A stretch of DNA of 64,000 nucleotides from an uncultured Collinsella sp. (GTDB taxonomy: Bacteria; Actinomycetota; Coriobacteriia; Coriobacteriales; Coriobacteriaceae): assembly GCA_900544135.1 (NCBI GenBank), contig UQTU01000005.1, forward strand, positions 48,739 to 112,738, given 5' to 3'. Positions 52,892 through 61,342 of the stretch are shown here, in pieces. The translations under genes and the position numbers were made by a program. The notes beneath the pieces are model-generated. The model was not told the origin of the DNA, searched no databases, and worked only from the letters and a program-made list of their open reading frames with translations. The number at the start of each line of letters is the position of its first letter. Positions within the stretch are counted from its first letter, which is position 1.

Positions 52892-53995
52892 GTGAAAGTA
52901 TCCTGCATAACCAGGCACGCAATCTCTAATTATGGCTCCCTGCTCCAGGCATATGCGACACAACGAGCGGTAGAGAGCTTGGGGCATGAGTTCGAGATTA
53001 TGGACTATGTACCTGCTTGTGAGGACGTATCCCAGCAGGTGAGGACGCTTCTTTCGACAAAGCCGTCCTGGAACGGGAACCCGTTGAAGAAGTCTGTCTA
53101 CAGACTTCTGATGGAGCCTGAGACAAGGGTGGCGGGCAAGCGGTTTGCGCGTGAGCGTTCCCAGCTGCTTAAGATGAGCCCTCACTATGCATCCCTGGAG
53201 GAGCTGAAGGCTAATCCGCCCAAGGCCGATGTCTATATGACTGGAAGCGATCAGGTGTGGGGTCCCATCAGCTCGGGCGCATACGACCTGTCATACGCGC
53301 TTGAGTTTGCTCCCGAGGGCGCAAGGCGCATCTCATATGCGGCAAGCTTTGGTAAGAAGAATATCCCGGATAGCGTGCGCCCCAGGTTTCTCGAGGACCT
53401 TCGAGCATATGAGGCCGTGTTCGTACGCGAGGATGCCGCGCGCGAGCAGCTTGCCTCGTGGGGCATAGAGGCCGGACAGGTTGTCGATCCCACGCTGCTG
53501 CTTGATGGCGAGGCGTGGAGAAGGATGGCGGCACCTGCCCCGAAGGGCGAATACATCCTCGTCTACCAGATTCACAGCGACCCGACGGTGGGGCAGTACG
53601 CCGTGAAGGTTGCCAAAAAGCTTGGCTTGCCCCTGATACGGATCTCCGCAAGCCTGCACCAGGCCTCACGCGAGGGCAAGTTCAAGTGGCTGCCGACGCT
53701 TGCTGAGTTTCTCTCGTATGTCGACAACGCAGCATGCCTAGTCACGGACTCGTTCCACGGTACGGCTTTTGCCATAAATCTCAATACGCCGCTGGTAGAA
53801 GTGCTGCCCAAGAACGGAACCTCGAGCAGGAACGTGAGTATTCTGCGACTCACGGACCTCACGGACAGAGTGATTCAGAATCTAGATGATGTCGAGTTAG
53901 CATCCAAGCAGATTGACTTTGGTCGGGTCAACGATGTGATGGGTGCGGAGAGGGAGAAGTCCCTAGCGCAGCTCAAGAGCATGATTGAGGAGTAG
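52892..53995 (+). CDS. Polysaccharide pyruvyl transferase family protein (first)
   Basis: A 367-residue protein; GTG 52892 has GGAGG 6 bases upstream. Family hallmarks are ISNYGSLLQAYATQRAV near residue 12, the VYMTGSDQVWGPISSG motif near residue 113, VVDPTLLLDGEAW and LVTDSFHGTAFAINL near residue 285. Members transfer pyruvate ketals to sugars, but many gut-bacterial homologues are uncharacterised and sit next to an F420-hydrogenase-beta-like protein, as here (next gene, 4 bases later). The same protein pairing occurs again further along the locus. Confidence 0.85.
   Translation: MKVSCITRHAISNYGSLLQAYATQRAVESLGHEFEIMDYVPACEDVSQQVRTLLSTKPSWNGNPLKKSVYRLLMEPETRVAGKRFARERSQLLKMSPHYASLEELKANPPKADVYMTGSDQVWGPISSGAYDLSYALEFAPEGARRISYAASFGKKNIPDSVRPRFLEDLRAYEAVFVREDAAREQLASWGIEAGQVVDPTLLLDGEAWRRMAAPAPKGEYILVYQIHSDPTVGQYAVKVAKKLGLPLIRISASLHQASREGKFKWLPTLAEFLSYVDNAACLVTDSFHGTAFAINLNTPLVEVLPKNGTSSRNVSILRLTDLTDRVIQNLDDVELASKQIDFGRVNDVMGAEREKSLAQLKSMIEE
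53088..53109. repeat. Short perfect hairpin in the first pyruvyl-transferase-family gene
   Basis: AGAAGTCTGT / ACAGACTTCT, 10-base arms separated by 2 bases, inside coding sequence near residue 68 of the protein. Confidence 0.6.
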
Positions 53996-53999
53996 GGCA

Positions 54000-55127
54000 T
54001 TGTCAAACGTTGGCACTAGGACGGTATGCGAGAAGGATATGTGCGCTGGCTGTATGGCCTGCGTCGATTCATGCCGACATGGAGCGATTGCCATTGAGGA
54101 TACGATTGAGGCGTATAACGCCCGTATTGATCCTACAAGGTGCGTGGGATGTGGACTGTGCGAGAAAACGTGTCCCCAGATGGTATCCCCATCTTCGTTG
54201 CGTCCTCTCGAGTGGCTACAGGGGTGGGCGAAAGATACATCGCTCAGAATGTCATCTTCGTCCGGGGGTCTGGCTACGGCCATCTCGGAGGCGTTTGTGG
54301 CGTCAAATGGATTAGTGTGTTCATGTGCACAGGAGGGCGGTGAGTTCCGGTTCCACCTCACTTCTGATGCGGATTACTTGAGGAGGGCCCAAGGCTCCAA
54401 ATACGTCAAAAGCAATCCGCTTGGTGCGTACCGCGAGGTTAGGGAGGCCCTGCAAGGTGGTCAAAGGGTTCTCTTTATCGGCCTTCCTTGTCAGGTTGCT
54501 GCGATGCGTAACTTCGTTGGAAGCCGTTTAGCCGATTCCCTTTACACCATCGACCTTATCTGTCATGGTTCACCGTCCCCCAAGGTCCTGAGCCGATTCT
54601 TGGAAGAGATAGGTAACAACCTGTCTAATGAGCTGAAACTGGACTTTCGAAAGAAAGTCCAGTTTCAGCTCCGCTATCGCGGAGCTGAAACTGTGGGTAG
54701 GACGGGTGTCCGCGATCGCTACTCGATTGCCTTCCTCTCTGGTTTACCGTATACGGAAGGCTGCTACTCCTGCCGCTACGCCAAGGGTGATCGTGTCTCC
54801 GATATTACGCTTGGCGATTCATGGGGTAGCGAGCTTTCTGATGAGGTCGCGAACGGGATATCCCTCGCACTTGTGCAGACAGACAAGGGTCGAGAACTGT
54901 TAGAATTGACGGACCTTGAGCTTTTGCCGGTTGATCCTGGTCTAGCTGTGGCCAACAATGAACAGCTTCAACGTCCTTCGACGAAGCCTATAGAAAGAAA
55001 TACCTTTATGGACGGCTTTCGTAACGGGGTACGGGTTAACCGACTCGTTCTCAGGGCGAGGCCAAAAGACTGCGCCAAGTACTTGGTCAAGGATATACTG
55101 CTTGCACTGGGTTTGCTCAGGGGTTAA
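54000..55127 (+). CDS. Ferredoxin-domain / coenzyme F420 hydrogenase beta-subunit family protein (first)
   Basis: A 375-residue protein; TTG 54000 is chosen because GAGGAG lies 7 bases upstream. Two [4Fe-4S] ferredoxin motifs lead: CAGCMACVDSC and CVGCGLCEKTCP. Then come the FrhB-type N and C domains: LFIGLPCQVAAMRNF, ICHGSPSPKVLSRF, DFRKK and SCRYAKGDRVSDITLGDSWG. No F420 biosynthesis genes are near, so the name describes fold only; an electron-transfer role in sugar modification is inferred. A double hairpin (54630-54693) lies where relatives have a GWxxYS-like motif, which this protein lacks (it reads KVQFQLRYRG). Confidence 0.85.
   Translation: MSNVGTRTVCEKDMCAGCMACVDSCRHGAIAIEDTIEAYNARIDPTRCVGCGLCEKTCPQMVSPSSLRPLEWLQGWAKDTSLRMSSSSGGLATAISEAFVASNGLVCSCAQEGGEFRFHLTSDADYLRRAQGSKYVKSNPLGAYREVREALQGGQRVLFIGLPCQVAAMRNFVGSRLADSLYTIDLICHGSPSPKVLSRFLEEIGNNLSNELKLDFRKKVQFQLRYRGAETVGRTGVRDRYSIAFLSGLPYTEGCYSCRYAKGDRVSDITLGDSWGSELSDEVANGISLALVQTDKGRELLELTDLELLPVDPGLAVANNEQLQRPSTKPIERNTFMDGFRNGVRVNRLVLRARPKDCAKYLVKDILLALGLLRG
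54630..54693. repeat. Double (A, A', A) hairpin inside the first F420-hydrogenase-beta-like gene
   Basis: Arms of 19 bases (54630-54648 and 54653-54671; GAGCTGAAACTGGACTTTC and complement) with a GAAA loop. The second arm then pairs again with a third copy: 54660-54674 and 54679-54693, 15 bases with a TATC loop. The two hairpins are mutually exclusive. CTCCGCTAT is at 54669-54677. Confidence 0.9.
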
Positions 55128-55173
55128 CACATCGAGAGCGTTTGCTTTAGGCATTAATGATAAGGTAATCCAT

Positions 55174-56112
55174 ATGTTGAGTAATTCCAAGGTGCCAAAG
55201 TGCGTCGTATTAATGGCGTCATACAACGGCATCCCATTTATTTCAGAACAAATTGACAGCATTCTCTCGCAGGCTGAAGTTGACGTACGTCTTTTTGTCC
55301 GTGATGACGGGTCATCTGATGGTACTCGTGATCTTCTGCAGCGCTATGCAGATGAGGGCAGTCTGACTTTGTTAACAGGAGAAAACCTAGGACCTGCTTT
55401 AGGGTTTTTGACGTTGTTGCGGAATGCTCCCGAAGCTGATTACTATGCGTTTTCCGACCAAGATGATATTTGGGATAGCGATAAACTGATAACTGCGATT
55501 AAACAGCTTAAGAAGCAGGAGAATTTGGCTCTTTATCATTGCAATTCAAGACTTGTAGATTCAGCTGGTAATGAGATGGGCCGGTTAACCTATGGGCAAC
55601 AAAGGTGCATATCTTATCGAGATAACGACCCTCTCAACCAGCTTTGCATTGGGTCACCTATGGGATGTACGCAAGTATTTGATAGGCGTATTTGGGAAGT
55701 TGTTTGCTTGCATGAGCTGCCCCATCCCGTCATCATGCATGATAAGCTGATAGCTAATCTATGCGTGCTGCTGGGTTATCGGATTGTTTTCGATGCTTCT
55801 CCTCATATGGGATATCGCCAGCATGGTCGTAATGTGGTCGGTGTGAGTACTGATTTACCATCTAAAGTGATTGAGAAAATCAATAGTTTTTGTCATCCGC
55901 GAGAGATTACTCTTGCAAAGCAAGTTACTGGACTTCTTTCAACTTATTCCGACTGCATTCTTCCTCCAGAGCGTGCTCTTGGAGAGTTGGTATCGAAAAT
56001 GGACGCTTCTTTCATGGCTAGGTGCAGGGTTTCTTTCTCTTCGAGGCTGAATTTCGGCAGTCTACAAGAGGGCCTTTTCAATAGATCTCTCCTCTTGTTT
56101 GGGAAGCGATGA
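55174..56112 (+). CDS. Glycosyltransferase family 2
   Basis: A 312-residue inverting GT-A enzyme; ATG 55174 has AAGG 8 bases upstream. VVLMASYNGIPFISEQIDSI near residue 9 and VRDDGSSDGTRDLL near residue 41 form the nucleotide-sugar site; FSDQDDIWDSDKL near residue 90 holds the DxD metal motif. HGRNVVG near residue 228 is typical of rhamnosyltransferase-like capsule GT2 enzymes. The gene is A/T-rich compared with its neighbours, a sign of separate origin. Confidence 0.9.
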   Translation: MLSNSKVPKCVVLMASYNGIPFISEQIDSILSQAEVDVRLFVRDDGSSDGTRDLLQRYADEGSLTLLTGENLGPALGFLTLLRNAPEADYYAFSDQDDIWDSDKLITAIKQLKKQENLALYHCNSRLVDSAGNEMGRLTYGQQRCISYRDNDPLNQLCIGSPMGCTQVFDRRIWEVVCLHELPHPVIMHDKLIANLCVLLGYRIVFDASPHMGYRQHGRNVVGVSTDLPSKVIEKINSFCHPREITLAKQVTGLLSTYSDCILPPERALGELVSKMDASFMARCRVSFSSRLNFGSLQEGLFNRSLLLFGKR

Positions 56113-56113
56113 T

Positions 56114-57391
56114 ATGAGTAAAAGCATCCCCAAACCGCACAATAGTGGGTACGTCCTAGCGCTTGCCTTTTGCGACTATCTCAAGGACAAGACCGGCACC
56201 CCAAAGGCTATTATGGCGAGTCAGCAGGCCATGGCGTCGCACGGCATAAGTTACGTCTATCTCCACTCGGTTAAGAAGACCCTGTTCAGGGACGACCAGA
56301 TGCTATTTTGCGAATTCGGGGTTACGGTCGACGGGGTGGAGGCTGGTGTTTTCAGTATTGCCCAGGTGTGCGAGGCCCTTTGCAGCTGGCAAAAAAGCGG
56401 CTTCAGCCTTCTTGAGCTTCATATCCACCACCTTCTGTACGTGAGCCTTGAGAAAGTCTCCGAACTGCTAAAAGTTACAGGCAAAACACCGGTCAGGGCC
56501 TTTCTCCACGACTATTACCTGTGTTGTACAAGCTATAACCTCCAAAATAGGAGCGGCTTTTGTGACAGCTCAAGGCTCGGCGACGCTCCCTGCGAGAAAT
56601 GCCCCCACTTCAGTAACAGCCTTCGTGTGGAGTCGAAGATCCAAGGGCAGTTTGACTCCATCAAAAATCTCCGTTTTGTTGCACCTTCGACCTATACGAA
56701 GAATCGGTTTCTCTCATTCAGGCCCCAATACGAGGGCCTTGTTGATGTAATACCGCACCAAAAGCTGCTTGGAGAGTATCTGGGCAACAGACGTCCTCTG
56801 AACGCAGGGGAGCGCATCAGGGTTGCCTTTCTGGGGATGCCGAGGAAGACAAAGGGCTGGGAGACCTGGCTTCGCCTCGTATCTGCGGTCGATGAACAAG
56901 AGTACGAGTTCTTCGTCTTCAACAGCTCGAACGATATGTATCCAGGGATGAACAAGCGGTTTGTCGAATTTGATGAGAAGCACCCAAATGCCATGACCGA
57001 CTCTCTCAGGGAGTGCGAGATTGCCATCGTTGTCATGTGGCCATCTTGTCCAGAGACCTATAGCTACACCTGTATGGAATCTTACTCCGCAAACGCTTAT
57101 ACGATTTCGAGTGCATGTGCAGGCAATGTCGCCGACTTTGTCGTTGAGCATGGGTCCGGTTTGGTGCTGAATAACGAGGAGGAGCTAATCGGGCTGTTTA
57201 GGGATAAGAGCCGGCTTATCAGGGAGGTCAATCGTTTCAGGAGCGGAAAGCCTGGTCCGCTCGATCTTGTCGATTCAGATGAGATCGTAGACCTGCTTCC
57301 ATGCTCCTCGGTAGGTCTCAACACGGGAGTTCACATGCACACGAGGCTGATTGAACGTGTGCTGCTGGAGGTACTCAATGCAAGATCATAG
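56114..57391 (+). CDS. GT4-like glycosyltransferase of the polysaccharide locus
   Basis: A 425-residue protein starting ATG 56114 (MSKSIPKPHN). The N-terminal half has a GT-B-like start (GYVLALAFCDYLKDKTG), RAFLHDYYLCCTSYNLQNRS, and a cysteine insert CDSSRLGDAPCEKCPHF comparable to the one in the GT4 at 50396. The C-terminal half has IRVAFLGMPRKTKGWETWL and MWPSCPETYSYTCMESYSAN, which corresponds to the donor-site E-x7-E region. The match is weaker than for the two classical GT4 enzymes. It overlaps the polymerase gene by 14 bases. Confidence 0.7.
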   Translation: MSKSIPKPHNSGYVLALAFCDYLKDKTGTPKAIMASQQAMASHGISYVYLHSVKKTLFRDDQMLFCEFGVTVDGVEAGVFSIAQVCEALCSWQKSGFSLLELHIHHLLYVSLEKVSELLKVTGKTPVRAFLHDYYLCCTSYNLQNRSGFCDSSRLGDAPCEKCPHFSNSLRVESKIQGQFDSIKNLRFVAPSTYTKNRFLSFRPQYEGLVDVIPHQKLLGEYLGNRRPLNAGERIRVAFLGMPRKTKGWETWLRLVSAVDEQEYEFFVFNSSNDMYPGMNKRFVEFDEKHPNAMTDSLRECEIAIVVMWPSCPETYSYTCMESYSANAYTISSACAGNVADFVVEHGSGLVLNNEEELIGLFRDKSRLIREVNRFRSGKPGPLDLVDSDEIVDLLPCSSVGLNTGVHMHTRLIERVLLEVLNARS

Positions 57392-58760
57392 GCATGCGAG
57401 GCTCGTTATAAATAAAGCGGAGGAGCGGGCTGGTCGAAGAGGTCGTTGGTATCTCCCTAATAAGCAAGGCGTTCTAACCGTTTGCATGGGTGACCTGGCG
57501 GATGCGACGATCGTTATAGGTATCTTGGCGCAGGTTTTCTTCCTTGAGTACTATGGTCTGGGGCGATACCTCAACTGGGTAATTACCGGCATGATTTGCG
57601 TGAGGGCGCTCTTCTCCGGATGGAAATATAGCGGTAGAGCGCTACTACTTGGGCTGATTACCGTTGCAGGGTGGCTGTCTGGTGCCCTCTTGGGTGGCAA
57701 TATGGAAACGTTTAGGGCGAATATTTTGCTGCTCCTCTACCCGTTTGTCTATACGCTTTACTTCTTTCTTTTGGTCACTAACAAGAGGGATTTTCTTCTT
57801 GGACTCTTTGATGCAGGTTTTCCGGTCTTCAACGCCATATTGCTTCTCAATATGGCGATCATGTTTATCCAGTACTCTACCCATGGGATGATCGCTGCAA
57901 CAACGAACGACATCAGTTACTTCGAGGACAATATCTCCGGCCTGTTCTCTTATGCGTCCGTCCATGCGGTGGCCCTTTACACTTCATTCGTCGTGCTCTA
58001 CAACTTCGTCTGGATTAGGAGGCTTCGGGGTCCTCTCTGGCCATCCCTTGCCATCACTTACAACGTCTGCCTTATCGTCCTGTCCTTCTATCTTGCGACA
58101 CTCAACGATAATAAGGCGCTCTTCATAATCCTTCCTCTCGTTTTAGTGATGTTCTGGCTTATTTCAGTCATGAGAGGAGAAGCGGATGTTTCGGGTCCCT
58201 TCTTTTGGCTTGTCGCCTTGTATTTTATCCTGACAATTGCATACGCCTTGGTGCCTGCGTTCCAGATCCTCGTGGATACGCAAGTGTTTGGTCTGTTCGA
58301 TATGGTTGGCAGTTCAGCTTCCGTCGGTACTGCTGCCGACGGCAGTAACGAGAGGATTGCTATCATCGGCTTCGCTCTCTTGAGACCGGCTACATGGAGT
58401 CTCGGAGAGGGTCTTGGAGCCTCAAGCTTCTACGCGTCCGGGTTCATGTCGTTTAACCACTTTGGTCAAGCGGATATGGGGTCTTTCTTGATTCTCATGG
58501 GGGTTTGGGAGACGGCAGCGTATGTAGCGTTTTTCCACTCCGTGGTTAGTGAGTTTATGGAGCAGGAAAAAGGATCTAATGGCCGGATTGTTCGTTTGCT
58601 CCTTTTGCTAACAATTCTTATTACCTTTCTGTATACGCAGTGCTTTACAAGGGTGAACTGCTGCTTGTGCCTACTGCTGCTCTGTGGAGCGCTGGCTTGG
58701 TCGTGGAATTCCTCGGCTGCAGACTATTTGATTATTGATAGAGACGAAGAACAGGTTTGA
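57378..58760 (+). CDS. Wzy-like polysaccharide polymerase (polytopic membrane protein)
   Basis: A 460-residue protein with about 11-12 hydrophobic helices after a charged N-terminus; ATG 57378 follows GGAGG by 6 bases. A large extracytoplasmic loop around residues 300-345 contains DGSNERIAIIGFALLRP and LGEGLGASSFYASG, a pattern seen in O-antigen ligase/polymerase families. In this locus the likely job is Wzy polymerisation of lipid-linked repeat units. Sequence divergence is normal for Wzy, so the call rests on topology and neighbours. Confidence 0.8.
   Translation: MQDHRHARLVINKAEERAGRRGRWYLPNKQGVLTVCMGDLADATIVIGILAQVFFLEYYGLGRYLNWVITGMICVRALFSGWKYSGRALLLGLITVAGWLSGALLGGNMETFRANILLLLYPFVYTLYFFLLVTNKRDFLLGLFDAGFPVFNAILLLNMAIMFIQYSTHGMIAATTNDISYFEDNISGLFSYASVHAVALYTSFVVLYNFVWIRRLRGPLWPSLAITYNVCLIVLSFYLATLNDNKALFIILPLVLVMFWLISVMRGEADVSGPFFWLVALYFILTIAYALVPAFQILVDTQVFGLFDMVGSSASVGTAADGSNERIAIIGFALLRPATWSLGEGLGASSFYASGFMSFNHFGQADMGSFLILMGVWETAAYVAFFHSVVSEFMEQEKGSNGRIVRLLLLLTILITFLYTQCFTRVNCCLCLLLLCGALAWSWNSSAADYLIIDRDEEQV
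57833..57857. repeat. Perfect hairpin in the polymerase gene
   Basis: CGCCATATTG / CAATATGGCG, 10-base arms, CTTCT loop, within a transmembrane-coding stretch. Confidence 0.6.
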
Positions 58761-58762
58761 AC

Positions 58763-59836
58763 ATGAAAATAGGCATTTCCACATTTACGCATGGGGACAA
58801 CTATGGGCAGAGGCTCCAGAACCTTGCTGTCCAAGAAACTCTCAAACTCTCGGGTGCAGATGTCCTTACGTTCAGACAGAAGGACTCGAGATCTGCCAAA
58901 TACAAGCTCAAGTCTTTGGCTTCGCTCATTCCAAAGGGGCTTGCCGTTGCCCACATCCAGAGGCATCGTTCGTTTGAGGATTTCAATTCCCGTAACATTT
59001 CCTTTAGCCGGGAGGTTATATCTGATTCCAACCCTCCACGTGACATTAAATCCTATGACTTTTTCGTTGCTGGGAGCGACCAAGTTTGGTCTCCGTATTC
59101 CCCTGACGCTAACTCCACTATGTTTCTCACGTTTTCGCCAAGAGAAAAGCGCATTGCTTTTTCGCCAAGCTTGGCAGCTCCGACGATTCCCGAGGAGAAG
59201 CGTGAGCTGTTCCACGGCTATTTCGACGGGTTTGATAGGCTGTCCGTTCGTGAGCAGAAGAGCGCCGAGCTTATAAACAGTCTGTACGGCTTAAAGGCCG
59301 AGGTGTTGATTGACCCAACACTGATGTTTGACGGCTCCTGGTGGGAAAGGTATGAAAAAGAGCCGCACTGCGGGCTTCCAAATGATTATGTATTGACGTA
59401 CTTCCTCGGGAGTGCAGCTTACGAAGAGAGGGTTGCCGAAATCTGTGATTCACTTAGCTGCAAGAGGGTCGATTTACTAGGGGATGCGCGCTACTACGCC
59501 CTCGGGCCTTCAGAGTTCCTCTATGCCGTCCGTCACGCAAAGCTTGTAGCGACAGATTCATATCACGGATCAATTTTCTCGATCTTGTTCGGGAAGCCGC
59601 TGATTTATTGCCCTCGTGAGTCCACTGGTCCAGACATGAGCAGCCGATTCGACACGCTAGCCAGCGAGCTGGGTGTTTCTTTCGTTGAGCGGTCAATTCT
59701 TTCCGTATGTAATTCGGAACTGCTCGAGAGTGACTATTCAAAGGCGTATGACAGGTTGGCAGCTCAGAGGAAGATCGTTGTTGAATTCCTCGATAGATGT
59801 GGATTGAGCATTCCCTCGGAGGCCGCCCGTGGCTAG
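58763..59836 (+). CDS. Polysaccharide pyruvyl transferase family protein (second)
   Basis: A 357-residue paralogue of the protein encoded at 52892. ATG 58763 (MKIGISTFTHGDNYGQRLQN) is used; an in-frame TTG lies 6 bases upstream. It carries FFVAGSDQVWSPYSPDAN near residue 98, VLIDPTLMFDGSWWERY near residue 182 and VATDSYHGSIFSILFGKP near residue 265, matching the first copy block for block. Its end overlaps the flippase gene by 8 bases. It forms the second pair with the F420-hydrogenase-beta-like gene at 61343, separated only by the flippase. Confidence 0.87.
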   Translation: MKIGISTFTHGDNYGQRLQNLAVQETLKLSGADVLTFRQKDSRSAKYKLKSLASLIPKGLAVAHIQRHRSFEDFNSRNISFSREVISDSNPPRDIKSYDFFVAGSDQVWSPYSPDANSTMFLTFSPREKRIAFSPSLAAPTIPEEKRELFHGYFDGFDRLSVREQKSAELINSLYGLKAEVLIDPTLMFDGSWWERYEKEPHCGLPNDYVLTYFLGSAAYEERVAEICDSLSCKRVDLLGDARYYALGPSEFLYAVRHAKLVATDSYHGSIFSILFGKPLIYCPRESTGPDMSSRFDTLASELGVSFVERSILSVCNSELLESDYSKAYDRLAAQRKIVVEFLDRCGLSIPSEAARG

Positions 59837-61334
59837 CCAGCGTAAGGCGGGCGCCCTCCTCGGCTACGCCAACATCCTCGCAAAGAACCTCGTCAACCTC
59901 GTCTACACGCCGATGCTACTGTCCTACGTGGGGCAGGCGGACTACGGCGTCTTCCAGAGCTCGAACTCCTTTGTCTTCTCGCTGACGCTCCTGTCCTTCG
60001 GCTTCTCCGAGGCCTACGTGCGCTTCTACACGCAGACGGTGGCGCACGGCGGCGAGCGCGACATCCGGCACCTGAACGGCATGTACCTCACGCTTTACGT
60101 CGCCGTCACAGCCGCGGCGGTCGCCCTCGGCATGGGCTTCTCCGCAAACGCCGGCGCGGTGTTCTCGGCCGGGTTCACCGAGGCGCAGGTCTCGCTCGCC
60201 CGGGAGCTGCTCGCCATCATGACGCTCAACGTCGCCTCGACGTTGTTCACCGTCGTGTTCAATTCCTACATCACGGCGCACGAGCGCTTCGTCTACCAGC
60301 AGACCAGGCAGCTCGTCACCACGCTTGCGACGCCGCTGTGCGCCTGGGCCCTGCTGGCCGCCGGTATGGGGCCCGTGGGCGTTGCCCTAGCACAGCTCGC
60401 GGTGAACCTCGTCCTGCTCGCCCTCAACGCGCGCTACGCCATCGTCGTGCTGGGCATGCGCTTCGAGCTCAGGGGTGCCGACTGGGGCGTCATGCGCGGC
60501 ATCGCCGCCTTCAGTGCCTGGATCTTCGGTAACCAGGTCTGCGAGATGGTCAATCAGAGCGTGCCCAACATCATGCTGGGGGCCATCTCGGGCGCGACTG
60601 CGGTATCTCTGTTCGCGGTGGCCGTGAACATCCGCCAGGTCTTCTACTCGCTCTCCACCACGATGTCGAACGTCTTCATTCCGAAGGTCAACCGCATCGT
60701 CGCCACCTCGGACGACAACGCCGAGCTCACTCGCCTTATGACGCGCGTGGGCCGCTACCAGATGGTACTGTTTTGCTGGGTGTACGGAGGTTTCGCTATT
60801 CTCGGGAAGTTTTTCGTGACGAGGTGGGCGGGCCCGGGCTTCGCCGAGGCCTACTGGCTCGTGCTCGCCATGACGCTACCCGTCATGGTGCCCCTCTGTC
60901 AGAACGTCGGCATCGAGATCCAGAGGGCCAAGAACATGCACCACGCCAGGAGTCTCGTCTACCTTGCGATGGCGGTCGGGAACGTTGCCTTCACCGCCGC
61001 GGCCGCCCCGGCGCTGGGGCCGTGGGCCCCCGCGATCGCCTATGTCGTCAGCATCGTGCTCGGCAACGGACTGTGGATGAACTGGTACTACCAGAAGCGG
61101 GTCGGTCTCGACATGCTCTTTTTCTGGAAGCGGAACCTGCCGGTGCTGCTCGCCTGGGCTGCCGTCACCGTCGCCTGCCTCGCTGGCACGGCGGTCCTGC
61201 CCGTCAACGGATGGCCCGCGTTCCTCGAGTGGGGCGCCGTTTACAGCGCGCTTTTCGCCATAGCCCTTTGGCTCGCCGTCCTAACGAAGGACGAACGTAT
61301 CGCGGTCGTCTCTCGTCTCCCGTTCCTTAGATAG
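59829..61334 (+). CDS. Wzx-type polysaccharide flippase (MOP/PST family)
   Basis: A 501-residue protein with about 12-14 hydrophobic helices from GTG 59829. The N-terminus NILAKNLVNLVYTPMLLSYV with GQADYGVFQSSNSF is typical of PST exporters. The conserved mid-protein motif PNIMLGAISGATAVSLFAVA and FFVTRWAGPGF follow. It should move lipid-linked repeat units across the membrane for the polymerase. GC content is distinctly higher than in the genes before and after it. Confidence 0.9.
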   Translation: MASQRKAGALLGYANILAKNLVNLVYTPMLLSYVGQADYGVFQSSNSFVFSLTLLSFGFSEAYVRFYTQTVAHGGERDIRHLNGMYLTLYVAVTAAAVALGMGFSANAGAVFSAGFTEAQVSLARELLAIMTLNVASTLFTVVFNSYITAHERFVYQQTRQLVTTLATPLCAWALLAAGMGPVGVALAQLAVNLVLLALNARYAIVVLGMRFELRGADWGVMRGIAAFSAWIFGNQVCEMVNQSVPNIMLGAISGATAVSLFAVAVNIRQVFYSLSTTMSNVFIPKVNRIVATSDDNAELTRLMTRVGRYQMVLFCWVYGGFAILGKFFVTRWAGPGFAEAYWLVLAMTLPVMVPLCQNVGIEIQRAKNMHHARSLVYLAMAVGNVAFTAAAAPALGPWAPAIAYVVSIVLGNGLWMNWYYQKRVGLDMLFFWKRNLPVLLAWAAVTVACLAGTAVLPVNGWPAFLEWGAVYSALFAIALWLAVLTKDERIAVVSRLPFLR

Positions 61335-61342
61335 GGTCCATC

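Noticed and set aside
57378..61334. Wzm/Wzt ABC-transporter-dependent capsule export
   Set aside because: No capsule ABC ATPase or permease is present; a polytopic polymerase and a PST flippase indicate the Wzx/Wzy route.
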